NCBI GenBank assembly: GCA_016188575.1
Contig: JACPHN010000271.1
Span: 1 to 12,543 of the forward strand
DNA from: Candidatus Schekmanbacteria bacterium
GTDB lineage: Bacteria; CSSED10-310; JACPHN01
Length of the DNA: 12,543 nt
Reading direction: 5' to 3'
The notes below the pieces were generated by a model that was given only the letters and a program-made list of their open reading frames with translations, ran no database searches and was not told the DNA's origin. Of the stretch, positions 1-7,114 are shown piece by piece. The position numbers and the translations under genes were made by a program. Position 1 is the first letter of the stretch. Every line of letters starts with the position of its first letter.

Positions 1-408
1 GATCTTACGTTCAAAGATCAAGGTTAGCAGCTTTCCTAATTCACGGCGTTTCTCATTGACACCGCTTGCAACTTCGGAAAAACTTGCCACTACGTCATAC
101 CCTTTGCTGATCGCATATTCGAACAGTCGGTCCTTCTGGCGCACAAGGTAACCCATCTCGGCTTGCTTCTTGGTGCTGACACGGGCGTAGATAGCCACTC
201 GCAACCGAGAGGCACGCCGACTTTGCTTGCCAAGCATTTGGTCGATGACCCACGGAGGGATTCTCCGATGCCCTCCCGGCGTTTTGACCGAAGCGATCTT
301 GCCAACACGGGCCCAAGTCCGAAGCGTGAACACGTTGACACCGAGGAGTTGAGCGGCCTGTCCGGGTGTATAGCAACGCTCGGAAATCTCGACGATAGGT
401 TTTGACAT
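1..408 (-). CDS. tnpA: IS607-family serine recombinase/transposase (TnpA), 3' end beyond the window
   Basis: The first 136 residues are visible, running from ATG at 408 to the window edge with no stop. Residues about 13-50 form a MerR-like helix-turn-helix (YTPGQAAQLLGV, then TPGGHRRIP). Residues 70-136 begin the serine recombinase catalytic domain: VAIYARVSTKKQ carries the likely nucleophile Ser78, followed by QKDRLFEYA, SKGYDVV and FSEVASGVNEKRREL. This HTH-then-resolvase order is typical of IS607 OrfA, which is usually about 190-220 aa, so a third is missing. In this family the enzyme excises and inserts the element through a serine-DNA intermediate, and a TnpB gene often follows; here it would lie left of the window. 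The start is set by a GAG stretch just upstream. GC content is lower than in the neighbouring genes, which fits recent arrival. Confidence 0.9.
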   Translation of the reverse strand, partial: MSKPIVEISERCYTPGQAAQLLGVNVFTLRTWARVGKIASVKTPGGHRRIPPWVIDQMLGKQSRRASRLRVAIYARVSTKKQAEMGYLVRQKDRLFEYAISKGYDVVASFSEVASGVNEKRRELGKLLTLIFERKI

Positions 409-416
409 GCTCTCGG

Positions 417-445
417 AGCATAGCACACTGCCATTCTCGATTCAA
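417..445 (-). promoter_or_regulatory. Putative sigma70 promoter of the IS607 transposase
   Basis: On the minus strand a TTGAAT box (445-440) is separated by 17 bases from TATGCT (422-417). Only 8 bases separate the -10 box from the ATG at 408, so a transcript would be nearly leaderless. This is a sequence match only. Confidence 0.4.
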
Positions 446-508
446 CAGCAATTATCGGTCGCCGCTAGCAATTTTTGTAGCTGCTGCGAACCTCCCTCAA
501 TTCGCGTC

Positions 509-1261
509 TCACAATTGCGCTTCGGGGGCCTCGTCGTCCCCACGCCGCCTTCCTGGCCGGCGCAGCTCGACGTCCGCGAAGAGCTCCTCCTGACGCGCCT
601 TCACACGGCCGCGCTTCACGAGCTCGAGTAGCGCGACAAAGGTGGCGACGCGCTCGGCAACCGAAGACGAGCGCTCCCAAAGCTGCGACAACCACACCCG
701 AGGCTTCGCGCCGAGGATCGACATGATCTGCTTGATCATGTCGGCGACGCTGACTTTCTCCAACGCCATTTGCACGGCCTGGGGCTCGGGCCGGCACGAT
801 AGCCACAGACGGTGCGCGGCCTCCAGCAGGTGGAACGTGTTGAGATTGATCTCCAGATCCTCGGCCTTGGCCACGGTTCCGCAAAGCGCCGTTGCCGGCC
901 AAAACGCCGCGACCTGCCCGAGCCCCACGCGTAGCTCCTCTCCGGCATCGCGATAGGCCTGATAGACGACCAGCCGTCTCCTCAGCTCCGCCTCCATTTC
1001 CTCGCCATCTGCCTCGCCACCCGCAGCCGACAGCTCCCGGCTCGGCAGTAGATAGCGGCTCTTGAGGTAGGTGAGCGTCGCCGCCACCACCAGGAACTCT
1101 CCGCCGAACGCGAGATCCTCATGCTGCTCCAGGTAGCCGACGTACTGGTCGGCCACGCGCGCGAGGGGGACGTCGAAGACGTTCAGCTCTTGCCGCTGGA
1201 CCAGGTAGAGCAGCAGATCGAGCGGGCCCTCGAACTGTGGCAAGCAGACGCTGATGCTCAT
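509..1261 (-). CDS. scpA: Segregation and condensation protein A (kleisin ScpA)
   Basis: A 250-aa protein, normal for ScpA. ScpA is the kleisin that bridges the two SMC head domains and binds ScpB, forming the bacterial condensin that compacts and segregates new chromosome origins. The N-terminal kleisin helices are clear (QFEGPLDLLLYLV at about 9-21; FLVVAATLTYLKSRYLLP at 56-73). The C-terminal winged helix is also present (FVALLELVKRGRVKARQEE from about 208), followed by a charged tail. The same frame is open far upstream to 1831, but homology begins at MSISV. The ATG at 1261 has GGAG seven bases before it and overlaps the M50 protease stop as ATGA, implying translational coupling. scpB, the usual next gene, is absent from the 100 bases downstream, and an IS607 element lies there instead. 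Confidence 0.95.
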   Translation of the reverse strand: MSISVCLPQFEGPLDLLLYLVQRQELNVFDVPLARVADQYVGYLEQHEDLAFGGEFLVVAATLTYLKSRYLLPSRELSAAGGEADGEEMEAELRRRLVVYQAYRDAGEELRVGLGQVAAFWPATALCGTVAKAEDLEINLNTFHLLEAAHRLWLSCRPEPQAVQMALEKVSVADMIKQIMSILGAKPRVWLSQLWERSSSVAERVATFVALLELVKRGRVKARQEELFADVELRRPGRRRGDDEAPEAQL

Positions 1262-1887
1262 CCGGCGTCTCCGAGCAAGAGGCCCATCAGAAAACGCATC
1301 GGCGGCCTGATGAGCCGATGAAGGATGTCGAGGTAGAGCAACAGGAACAGAATGATCATCCCATATGGCTCGATCTTGTCGAGCTTCCGAGCGTAGTGCT
1401 GCGGCAAGAGGCCACGGATCACACCACCGCCGTCCAGTGGCGGCAGCGGCACGAGATTGAACACGGCGAGGATGACGTTGATGATGACGCCGAGCTGCGC
1501 CAGCAGCAGCAGTCCCGCGGCGCCCGGCACGCCCGGGAGCGCACCGATCAGGTGGAACAGCGCCGCGAAGACCAGCGCTTGCAACAGATTCGAGACCGGG
1601 CCGGCCGCCGCAACGATTGCCATGTCGCGGCGCGGGTTGCGAAAGTGCCGCGGCACCACCGGCACGGGTTTCGCCCAGCCGAAGACGACTCCGGTGTTCA
1701 GCACGATCATGAGCAGAGGAAAAAGGATGGTGCCGAACGGGTCGATGTGGGGAATGGGGTTGAGGGTGATTCTCCCGAGCGACCGGGCGGTGGAATCGCC
1801 AAGCCGATCGGCGGTCCATGCATGTGCGCACTCATGCACCGTCAGTGCAAGCAGCAGCACCACAAGCTGCAATATGAGCTCTATCAC
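1258..1887 (-). CDS. Site-2 protease family (M50) zinc metalloprotease, membrane embedded
   Basis: A 209-aa hydrophobic protein of the compact M50B type without a PDZ domain. The zinc site is complete: HECAH at residues 18-22 (His18, Glu19, His22) within the first membrane helix, and the third ligand Asp152 in NLVPLPPLDGG. The family motif NPIPHIDPFGT lies at about 43-53 and AAAGPVSN at 93-100. Several further membrane segments are apparent (about 55-70, 100-118, 126-147, 176-190). Enzymes of this type cut substrates within or near the membrane; the substrate here is unknown. The chosen start is a GTG at 1887, because no in-frame ATG precedes the first helix; it has no strong Shine-Dalgarno sequence. 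It lies 87 bases after xerD and overlaps scpA by four bases, as often seen in deltaproteobacterial operons. Confidence 0.9.
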   Translation of the reverse strand: MIELILQLVVLLLALTVHECAHAWTADRLGDSTARSLGRITLNPIPHIDPFGTILFPLLMIVLNTGVVFGWAKPVPVVPRHFRNPRRDMAIVAAAGPVSNLLQALVFAALFHLIGALPGVPGAAGLLLLAQLGVIINVILAVFNLVPLPPLDGGGVIRGLLPQHYARKLDKIEPYGMIILFLLLYLDILHRLIRPPMRFLMGLLLGDAG

Positions 1888-1974
1888 GAGGCGACTCGCT
1901 TTCTTCTTGGAGAGCGTTTCCCGGAAGATATTGTGGCGTGGACTGCGCGCGTTTGCCAGTCGAAGCGGCAGGAG

Positions 1975-2898
1975 CTAGCTCCGCGGGTGGAACTTGTCGA
2001 TGGCCTCGCGCAGGCGATCTTGCCGCACGTGGGTGTAGACCTCGGTAGTCGAGATGTCGGCGTGGCCGAGGAGCATTTGCAGCGCGCGCAGATCCGCTCC
2101 GGCTTCCAGGAGATGAGTGGCGAAGGAATGGCGCAGGGTGTGCGGCGACGTGGTTTCGGGCAGGCCGGCGGCGAGACAGTGCTTCTTGACGAGCTGCCAG
2201 ACCGCCTGGCGGCTCATCGGCGCCCCGCGATAGGCCAAGAACAGCTCCGGCTGTGCCCGCCGGTCGAGCTGAGGTCGCAGCGCGAGGTAGCGGCGCACCG
2301 CCTGGGCGGCGCGGTCGGAGACGGGGACAATCCGCTCCTTGTCCCCCTTGCCGATGACGCGCATGTAGCCGCGCTCGGCGGAGAACGCCCGGCGCGGCAA
2401 CTGAACCAGCTCGCTGACCCGCAGCCCCGACGCGTAAAGTAGCTCCAACATGGCGCGGTCGCGAACGCCGAGTGCGGTGTGCTCGGCCGGCGCAGCGAGC
2501 AAGCGGGTGATTTCCTCCACCGACAGTGGCGCAGGCAAGCGCATGAGGACGGCGGGGCCGTGCACACGTGGGCCGCACAGCTCCGCCTGCCCTTCCTGGG
2601 CGAGAAACGCCAGAAAGGTGCGCACTGCCGACAGCTTGCGAGCCCGTGAACGCGCCGTCAGGCCCTTTCCCTGCAGATGCTCGAGGAAAAGCAGCACCTC
2701 GTCGCGCGACAGGTGCTCCAGGATGGCTGCGGGGTCGCCTCTTTGCGCGAGCAGCGCGAGAAACTCGGCGATGTCTCCGGTGTAGGCCGTGGCGGTATTG
2801 ACGGCAAGGCGGCGCTCTGCCAACAGGTGCGCGGAAAAGGCCTGCAGGTAGCGCAGGTAGGCAGGCGGCGGTGTCTTGGGCAGAGTCTCGAGGTCCAT
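1975..2898 (-). CDS. xerD: Tyrosine recombinase XerD-type (site-specific chromosome dimer resolution)
   Basis: A 307-aa tyrosine recombinase, the usual XerC/XerD length. The N-terminal SAM-like DNA-binding domain covers about residues 12-110. The catalytic domain has the full set: Arg160 (SGLRVSEL), Lys184 (GKGDKER), His253 and Arg256 (PHTLRHSFATHLLEAGADL), His279 (LLGHADISTTEVYTHV) and nucleophile Tyr288. XerC and XerD act together at dif to resolve chromosome dimers at septation. Assignment to XerD rather than XerC rests on overall resemblance and the neighbours (M50 protease, scpA), so it is less certain than the family. I chose ATG 2898 (MDLETL). A GTG at 2958 would add 20 residues without family resemblance and overlap dtd. 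AAAGG lies just before the ATG, unusually close. Confidence 0.92.
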   Translation of the reverse strand: MDLETLPKTPPPAYLRYLQAFSAHLLAERRLAVNTATAYTGDIAEFLALLAQRGDPAAILEHLSRDEVLLFLEHLQGKGLTARSRARKLSAVRTFLAFLAQEGQAELCGPRVHGPAVLMRLPAPLSVEEITRLLAAPAEHTALGVRDRAMLELLYASGLRVSELVQLPRRAFSAERGYMRVIGKGDKERIVPVSDRAAQAVRRYLALRPQLDRRAQPELFLAYRGAPMSRQAVWQLVKKHCLAAGLPETTSPHTLRHSFATHLLEAGADLRALQMLLGHADISTTEVYTHVRQDRLREAIDKFHPRS

Positions 2899-2921
2899 TG
2901 CCTTTGGTTCCGCGGGAACGC

Positions 2922-3398
2922 TCAGACCGGAGACGTGGCCTTGCCGGGATATCGCCACGAGCGGTCACCGACCAGCAGCGTTACGGGTCCGTCGTTGACG
3001 AGCTCGACCTTCATGGAGGCGCCGAAGCGCCCGGTCTCCGTGCCAATGCCGCGAGCCCGGAGCTCCTGGACGAACGCCTCATACAATGGCTCGGCGCAGT
3101 CTGGTCGAGCCGCCGCGTCGAATCCCGGCCGGCGGCCGCGGCGGGTGTCGCCGAGCAGCGTGAACTGGGACACGACCAGTGCCTGGTAACCAGTGTCGAG
3201 GAGCGAGCGGTTCATCTTGCCCGCCTCGTCATTGAAGATTCGCAGCTCCGCCACCTTGTTGGCGACGAAGCGCGCCTCATCGAGACCGTCGCCGATGGCG
3301 ACGCCAAGCAAGACGACGAGACCTGGGCCGATGGCGCCCACCTCGGCACGGTCGATTCTTACGGATGCGCTCTCCACGCGCTGCACGACAGCCAGCAT
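2922..3398 (-). CDS. dtd: D-aminoacyl-tRNA deacylase
   Basis: A 158-aa DTD-fold enzyme. It hydrolyses D-amino acids (and mis-charged glycine) from tRNAs in the cytoplasm, protecting translation from wrong chirality. Both signature motifs are intact: [17 protein letters not shown] at 77-93 and NDGPVT at 135-140, whose cis Gly-Pro (137-138) enforces chiral proofreading. The N-terminus MLAVVQRV is canonical, so the frame's open extension upstream to 3698 is discarded. The C-terminus runs about a dozen residues past the usual end ([15 protein letters not shown]), and this tail is poorly conserved. There is no Shine-Dalgarno sequence, and a promoter -10 box lies only seven bases upstream, so the mRNA may be leaderless. 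It is the first gene of the dtd-xerD-M50-scpA cluster, 23 bases before xerD. Confidence 0.95.
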   Translation of the reverse strand: MLAVVQRVESASVRIDRAEVGAIGPGLVVLLGVAIGDGLDEARFVANKVAELRIFNDEAGKMNRSLLDTGYQALVVSQFTLLGDTRRGRRPGFDAAARPDCAEPLYEAFVQELRARGIGTETGRFGASMKVELVNDGPVTLLVGDRSWRYPGKATSPV

Positions 3399-3405
3399 TG
3401 TCGCG

Positions 3406-3434
3406 AGTCTACGACCATTGTGGGCACCTCGCAA
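3406..3434 (-). promoter_or_regulatory. Putative sigma70 promoter of the dtd-xerD-M50-scpA operon
   Basis: On the minus strand TTGCGA (3434-3429) and TAGACT (3411-3406) are separated by 17 bases. The -10 box ends seven bases before the dtd ATG at 3398, so transcription would start at or next to the start codon. This agrees with the missing Shine-Dalgarno sequence there. It diverges from the plus-strand promoter at 3475-3504. Confidence 0.45.
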
Positions 3435-3474
3435 TCGCCGCGCAGGGGCGGTGGATCCAGACAGACCGTACCGC

Positions 3475-3504
3475 TTGACTGGCGAGGCGAATTGCTGGTA
3501 CAAT
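3475..3504 (+). promoter_or_regulatory. Strong sigma70-like promoter of the 73-aa gene, with a palindrome over the -10
   Basis: TTGACT (3475-3480), an 18-base spacer, then TACAAT (3499-3504): close to consensus at both boxes. Transcription should begin near 3511, giving a leader of about 30 bases. The -10 lies inside a small inverted repeat, AATTG-N6-CAATT (3490-3505), which could be an operator; that part is speculative. Confidence 0.65.
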
Positions 3505-3542
3505 TGCCGACCAAGAGCAGTTCCGGTAAGGAGGAGAGCATC

Positions 3543-3764
3543 GTGGTCCAGAAGAGAAGGCTTGACCTTGTCGCGAAAGTCAAAACAAAAGAGGGAGAGG
3601 TCGGAGAGGTCGAGCTCGACGGCCTGCGCATGATTCAGCGGGGCGAGGGCAAGGTCAGCGTGTACTTCCCGACGGATCGCGGTATCAAATACGAGCACGT
3701 CGAAGAGCGGAAGTACCTCGCTCAGTTCTTGCAGGTCGAGAACGTGCCCACGGCGAAATCCTGA
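3543..3764 (+). CDS. Small conserved-looking protein of unknown function, 73 aa
   Basis: I do not recognise this family. It starts at GTG 3543 and ends at TGA 3764. It is believed real because it has a near-perfect Shine-Dalgarno sequence (TAAGGAGGA, 3527-3535, seven bases before GTG) and a near-consensus promoter just upstream. The protein is charged and lacks a signal peptide or membrane segment. It starts [18 protein letters not shown], then alternating patterns ([32 protein letters not shown]) suggest a small beta-rich cytoplasmic domain, followed by a helix ([14 protein letters not shown]). The frame is open far upstream to 2871, but that stretch lies antisense to dtd and is a shadow. 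It is the only plus-strand gene here, divergent from dtd and convergent with the PD40 gene, whose last 80 bases it overlaps. Confidence 0.8.
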   Translation: MVQKRRLDLVAKVKTKEGEVGEVELDGLRMIQRGEGKVSVYFPTDRGIKYEHVEERKYLAQFLQVENVPTAKS

Positions 3765-4887
3765 ACGATCGCGGTTGTCTTCCCGCTACCGGGCCGGAAA
3801 AGGTGCGGATGCGAAGGAACGCCGCTGCGGCGAGGCCGAAAAGCGCGGCATAAGCCCATGCTTCGGCGGCAGGGACAGGGGGCGTCGTTTTCCGGGCGAT
3901 GCCAAGGTCGAATTGCCAGTCGACGCCTCCGCGGTAACGGCCAAAGACGAACGTCATGTACTGGTCGTCCTGGGTAATCGAGACCTCGCCAACGACGATT
4001 GCGTTTTCGGAGCCTTCGGTCTGCGGGGCCGACACCTGGACCACCACCTGCGGATCCAAATAGCCCCCGGAGGGATTGCGCCGTGCCCGATAGATGCAGG
4101 CGAGACCGTCGCAACCCGGCCCCTCGGCGCTCCAGTACAGCTCTGACAGATCCGCGGAGGCAAACGGTTGCCAGGGGCGCACCGTATCGCTTACCTCGCC
4201 CGTCACGGGTTCGGGAGTCGTCCATCCGTCGTCTACGCGGCGCGTGCTGTAGATCTTTCTCGCTGCCGCGGAACACGTCGAACCTGCGGGGTCGTCGCGG
4301 TCGGAGTCGAAAAATAGCGTCTGGCCGTCCGCCGACAAGTGCGGGTTGTCCTCGCTGCACGAGGTGTTGATCGGGGCGGGAAGCGCAACGGGTTCTACCC
4401 ATTCGGTCCCGGAACGAATCGTCAGGAAAATGTCCGCGTTCGGCTCGAACCGCGCAAAGACCATAACGGCCCCGGTCGCGTCAAGGCCGATCGCCGCCTC
4501 GTTGTAACCCGGGTCCGGGCTGTTTGCAGGGTGATGTTCGACGACCCAGCCGTCCCCCTCTACACGTGCCGAGTAGATGTCAAAGGGCGCCCCGTTTTGT
4601 CCCGGTCGATCTGGTCCAGAATCCACGAGCTCGTTGTTTTCGAGCAGCCGCCCAGCGTCGATCCGAGTGTAACCAAAATAGAGCTCCGCGCCCGACGGTA
4701 GTATGAATGGCGAATCCTCCCAGCCGCTGGAGTTGATGGGCGACGGCAAGGCGCGAGGATCGCCCCAGCCAAGGTCGAAGGAAAGCCCGGCGATAGGTTG
4801 CCCCACCGGCGGATCCGCGGGGCCCCACGCCGCCGTTGCTGAGGTACACAGGAAAATAGTTGTGGCGAGACAAAGAAGCGTTTTCAT
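3685..4887 (-). CDS. Exported PD40/TolB-like beta-propeller protein with C-terminal membrane anchor
   Basis: A 400-aa protein beginning with a Sec signal peptide ([20 protein letters not shown], 1-20). The body repeats a PD40-like pattern about five times: [16 protein letters not shown] (58-73), [18 protein letters not shown] (130-147), [19 protein letters not shown] (181-199), [18 protein letters not shown] (239-256) and [15 protein letters not shown] (304-318). This matches the SPDG-x-x-LYFxSD repeats of TolB-like propellers, usually extracytoplasmic binding domains; the ligand is unknown. After PPVPAAEAW comes a hydrophobic segment (about 342-358) and a basic stretch, like the short C-terminal sorting anchors (IPTL/PEP-CTERM type). 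Unusually, about 40 further Arg/Ser-rich residues follow and overlap the plus-strand gene, suggesting loss of an earlier stop. ATG 4887 has GGAG eight bases upstream. It lies 38 bases after glpK. Confidence 0.82.
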   Translation of the reverse strand: MKTLLCLATTIFLCTSATAAWGPADPPVGQPIAGLSFDLGWGDPRALPSPINSSGWEDSPFILPSGAELYFGYTRIDAGRLLENNELVDSGPDRPGQNGAPFDIYSARVEGDGWVVEHHPANSPDPGYNEAAIGLDATGAVMVFARFEPNADIFLTIRSGTEWVEPVALPAPINTSCSEDNPHLSADGQTLFFDSDRDDPAGSTCSAAARKIYSTRRVDDGWTTPEPVTGEVSDTVRPWQPFASADLSELYWSAEGPGCDGLACIYRARRNPSGGYLDPQVVVQVSAPQTEGSENAIVVGEVSITQDDQYMTFVFGRYRGGVDWQFDLGIARKTTPPVPAAEAWAYAALFGLAAAAFLRIRTFSGPVAGRQPRSFRISPWARSRPARTERGTSALRRARI

Positions 4888-4893
4888 GAATAT

Positions 4894-4922
4894 CTCCGGG
4901 GCGTTGCAGAGCCCCGCCGGAG
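4894..4922 (-). promoter_or_regulatory. Hairpin enclosing the Shine-Dalgarno sequence of the PD40 gene
   Basis: CTCC GGGGC (4894-4902) pairs with GCCCC, a three-base bulge, then GGAG (4911-4922) around an eight-base loop: nine GC-rich pairs on the plus-strand reading, mirrored in the transcript. The GGAG that serves the ATG at 4887 lies in one arm (complement of 4894-4897), so the fold would hide it. There is no T-tract, so it is not a simple terminator for glpK. Confidence 0.5.
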
Positions 4923-4925
4923 GCG

Positions 4926-6419
4926 TCAGTCCCCACGACGCCGAGTAAGCACCCGCGCCACCGCTTCCTTCCACGCCGCGTATTGTCGATCGCGAGCCTC
5001 GCCGGAGACCGTCGGTTCATAGCGTTGCGCGATCCGGATCAGGTCCGCAAGGTCGGCGGCTTTCCACATCCCGCAGCCGAGACCTGCGAGATAAGCCGCA
5101 CCCGCGGCGGTCGTCTCGGGATTCTCGGGGATCTCCACCGACACCCCGAGGAGGTCCGCCTGGAACTGCATGAGAAACCGATTCCGGGTCGCGCCGCCAT
5201 CGCACCGCAAGTTCCCGAGACGGACACCAGATTCCGCGCTCATCGTATCGAGGACGTCACGAGTCTGGTAGGCCATCGCCTCCAGCGCCGCGCGAATCAC
5301 CTGCCCTCTCGTGGTGCCACGCGTCAAGCCGAGCAGCGCGCCGCGCGCATCGGGATCCCAGTACGGAGCGCCAAGACCGACAAAAGCCGGGACCATATAG
5401 ACGCCTCCGTTGTCCTGGAGCGATTCCGCAATGGCCGCGCTGGCGCTGACATCCGGAAGAATCTCGAGGCCGTCGCGGAGCCACTGCAGCGCCGCACCGG
5501 CGATAAAGATTGCGCCTTCCAGCGCGTACGCCGGGCCACCCTCAGCGTTACACGCCATCGTCGTCAACAGCCCGCGTCCCGAGGTCCGCGCTTCGTCTCC
5601 GGTATTGAGCAGAACGAACGCTCCGGTGCCGTACGTATTCTTTGCCAGGCCGGGCCGTACGCACCCCTGGCCAAATAGCGCTGCCTGCTGATCGCCGGCG
5701 ACACCGCTGATCGGGATCCCTGCCGGCAATACCCCCGCGGCGGTGTGGCCAAAAAGCCCGGCGCTCGCGTTTACCTCTGGAAGCAGCGCAGTGGGCACTT
5801 CCATGATCCGGCACAGCTCCGGGTCCCAGCCGCGCGTGTGGATATTGAAAAGCAGGGTTCGCGAGGCGTTGGTGAAGTCCGTCGCATGGCGCTCGCCGCC
5901 TGTCAGCTTCCAGATCAACCAACTGTCGATCGTTCCGCAGCGCAGCTCTCCCGCCTCCGCGCGCGCGCGCGCTCCCGCAACGTGGTCGAGAATCCACCGG
6001 ATCTTGGTGCCCGAAAAATACGGATCGAGCAGCAGCCCTGTCCGATCTCGGAAGCAGGATTCATGTCCCGCCGATCTGAGCCGCTCGCAGTACTCGGCGG
6101 TCCGCCGGCACTGCCAGACGATCGCATTGTGTATGGGCTTGCCGGTTTCGCGGTCCCAGACGACGCACGTTTCGCGCTGATTGGTGATTCCCACCGCGGC
6201 CACGCCGGCAGGCGACACGTGCTCTTCGCCGAGGAGCCGGGCGATGAGCGACGACGTTGCGGCCCAGATCTCTTCCGCATCGTGCTCGACCCAACCCGGT
6301 CGCGGAAAGATCTGCCTCAGCTCCTGGTAGCGGCTGGCCGCGGGCTTGCCTCTCTCGTCAAACAGGAAAACGCGGGTTCCGGTTGTGCCTTGATCGATCG
6401 CGAGAACGTAACGGTCCAT
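4926..6419 (-). CDS. glpK: Glycerol kinase
   Basis: A 497-aa FGGY-family kinase, the normal length for GlpK, which phosphorylates glycerol to sn-glycerol 3-phosphate with ATP in the cytoplasm. The N-terminal phosphate loop is AIDQGTTGTRVFLFD (7-21). Glycerol-binding residues expected from the E. coli enzyme are all present: Arg82 and Glu83 (ITNQRET), Tyr134 (DPYFSGTK) and Asp243 (VAGDQQAALFGQ, the catalytic base). NAIVWQCRRTA (98-108) and the C-terminal nucleotide-site motif CDGGATRNRFLMQ are canonical. The ATG at 6419 has CAGGAG eight bases upstream. No glpF or glpD is adjacent, so glycerol uptake and dehydrogenation must be encoded elsewhere. The following PD40 gene has no obvious link to glycerol. 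Confidence 0.97.
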   Translation of the reverse strand: MDRYVLAIDQGTTGTRVFLFDERGKPAASRYQELRQIFPRPGWVEHDAEEIWAATSSLIARLLGEEHVSPAGVAAVGITNQRETCVVWDRETGKPIHNAIVWQCRRTAEYCERLRSAGHESCFRDRTGLLLDPYFSGTKIRWILDHVAGARARAEAGELRCGTIDSWLIWKLTGGERHATDFTNASRTLLFNIHTRGWDPELCRIMEVPTALLPEVNASAGLFGHTAAGVLPAGIPISGVAGDQQAALFGQGCVRPGLAKNTYGTGAFVLLNTGDEARTSGRGLLTTMACNAEGGPAYALEGAIFIAGAALQWLRDGLEILPDVSASAAIAESLQDNGGVYMVPAFVGLGAPYWDPDARGALLGLTRGTTRGQVIRAALEAMAYQTRDVLDTMSAESGVRLGNLRCDGGATRNRFLMQFQADLLGVSVEIPENPETTAAGAAYLAGLGCGMWKAADLADLIRIAQRYEPTVSGEARDRQYAAWKEAVARVLTRRRGD

Positions 6420-6513
6420 CTACCGGCTCCTGGAAACATTGGGATTGCGCTACCCCTCCGTCCCGGGCGTGGTGCGCGCGCACCCTGCTGGCGACGTGGC
6501 GAAGTCCGGTGGG

Positions 6514-6542
6514 AGCGTACCATGCGCTCGATCCTGGCGCAA
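6514..6542 (-). promoter_or_regulatory. Putative promoter of glpK
   Basis: On the minus strand TTGCGC (6542-6537) is followed by 17 bases and TACGCT (6519-6514), preceded by TG in the extended -10 position. This would give a leader of about 85 bases before glpK. No clear GlpR-type operator was seen. Confidence 0.4.
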
Positions 6543-6602
6543 TCGACGGCCCGTTCCTGGCGCTACGACCTGTTTGGCGTCGAGCGGACAGGGCACCCAC
6601 CT

Positions 6603-6631
6603 TGCCTCGCCCCGCAAGCGGGGAGGGGGGG
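6603..6631. repeat. REP-like palindrome, first of three
   Basis: CCCCGC-AA-GCGGGG (6610-6623) followed by a G-rich run. Palindromes of the form CTCGCCCCGCAAGCGGGGAG are widespread intergenic repeats in high-GC proteobacteria. A related element lies at 10324-10341. It sits upstream of the glpK promoter. Confidence 0.55.
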
Positions 6632-6684
6632 TAAGGACGCTATTCACAACAACCTGAACACCTCAGGGTTGGGCAGTCGAGAAG

Positions 6685-6712
6685 ACCGCGGAGCTCGCCG
6701 AGGCCGCGGAGA
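6685..6712 (+). repeat. Left inverted repeat flanking the GxxExxY gene
   Basis: A 28-base purine-rich sequence starting ACCGCGGAG. It matches the reverse complement of 7115-7142 at 22 of 28 positions, counted by eye. It lies just past the stop codon of the GxxExxY gene. Confidence 0.6.
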
Positions 6713-6715
6713 TAC

Positions 6716-7104
6716 CTACGTCGATTCGTCCAGCCCGCGGACCATGCGCTTGATCCCGGCCTTGAGAAGAGGGACACGGAAGTTGATGATGAGGCCGATC
6801 TTCGCGCTCGACAGCTTGAGATAGGACAGCAGATGGGCCTCGTGCACGGGTTCGATTCGGGTCACCGCCTTCGCTTCCACGACCACAACCGCTCCACCCA
6901 GAGGTCCAGACGATAGCCACAATCCAGATACAGGCCTCGATACCTGAGGGGCAGCAGTACCTGCCGCTCAACGCGAAGACCTGAGTCAGCGATCTCGAAG
7001 GCAAGACAGGCTTCGTACGCCGATTCCAAGAGGCCCGGGACGAGCTCGCGGTGAACCTGAATAGCAGCTCCAATGATGCGTTCTGTAAGCTCATTGACCT
7101 CCAT
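6716..7104 (-). pseudogene. GxxExxY-family protein gene, broken by one missing base
   Basis: Two overlapping frames together give a whole GxxExxY protein (about 129 aa once joined). The first frame from ATG 7104 reads MEVNELTERIIGAAIQVHRE, GLLESAYEACLAFE (the GxxExxY signature) and YRGLYLDCGYRLDL, then hits a stop at 6862. The second frame continues with GGAVVVVEAKAV, HEAHLLSYLKLS, IGLIINF and LLKAGIKRMVRG and stops at 6716. The join requires one added base near 6900-6903. The family is a predicted PD-(D/E)XK-like nuclease fold: Asp in YRLDL and the EAK of the second piece are the likely active-site residues. Its cellular role is not established. The start has GAGGAGG seven bases upstream. 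Inverted repeats flank the gene. It is either a pseudogene or a consensus error. Confidence 0.88.
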
Positions 7105-7114
7105 TTGCGCGCCT

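Larger units (their letters stand above)
1..480 (-). mobile_element. Partial IS607-type insertion sequence, promoter-proximal end
   Basis: The transposase gene and its AT-richer upstream flank are inferred to be one end of an IS607-like element. The outer boundary cannot be fixed: IS607 elements lack terminal inverted repeats and make no clear target duplication, so the end lies somewhere between the transposase start (408) and the scpA stop (509). The GC drop relative to scpA is visible by eye. Whether a tnpB gene and its guide RNA follow is not visible. Confidence 0.55.

Noticed and set aside
509-1831. N-terminally extended ScpA of 440 residues
   Set aside because: The extra 190 residues are the wrong frame of the M50 protease. 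ScpA homology starts at MSISV and an ATGA-coupled start with a Shine-Dalgarno sequence fits.
1318-2442. Long plus-strand open frame (374 codons) antisense to the M50 protease and xerD genes
   Set aside because: It runs opposite two clearly conserved genes, has low-complexity Gln/Arg/Asp-rich translation, and no family resemblance or ribosome-binding site. It is a shadow of high-GC coding sequence.
5745-6824. Plus-strand open frame of 359 codons across glpK
   Set aside because: Antisense to the glycerol kinase gene along most of its length, with no recognisable domain; the kinase motifs on the other strand are unambiguous.
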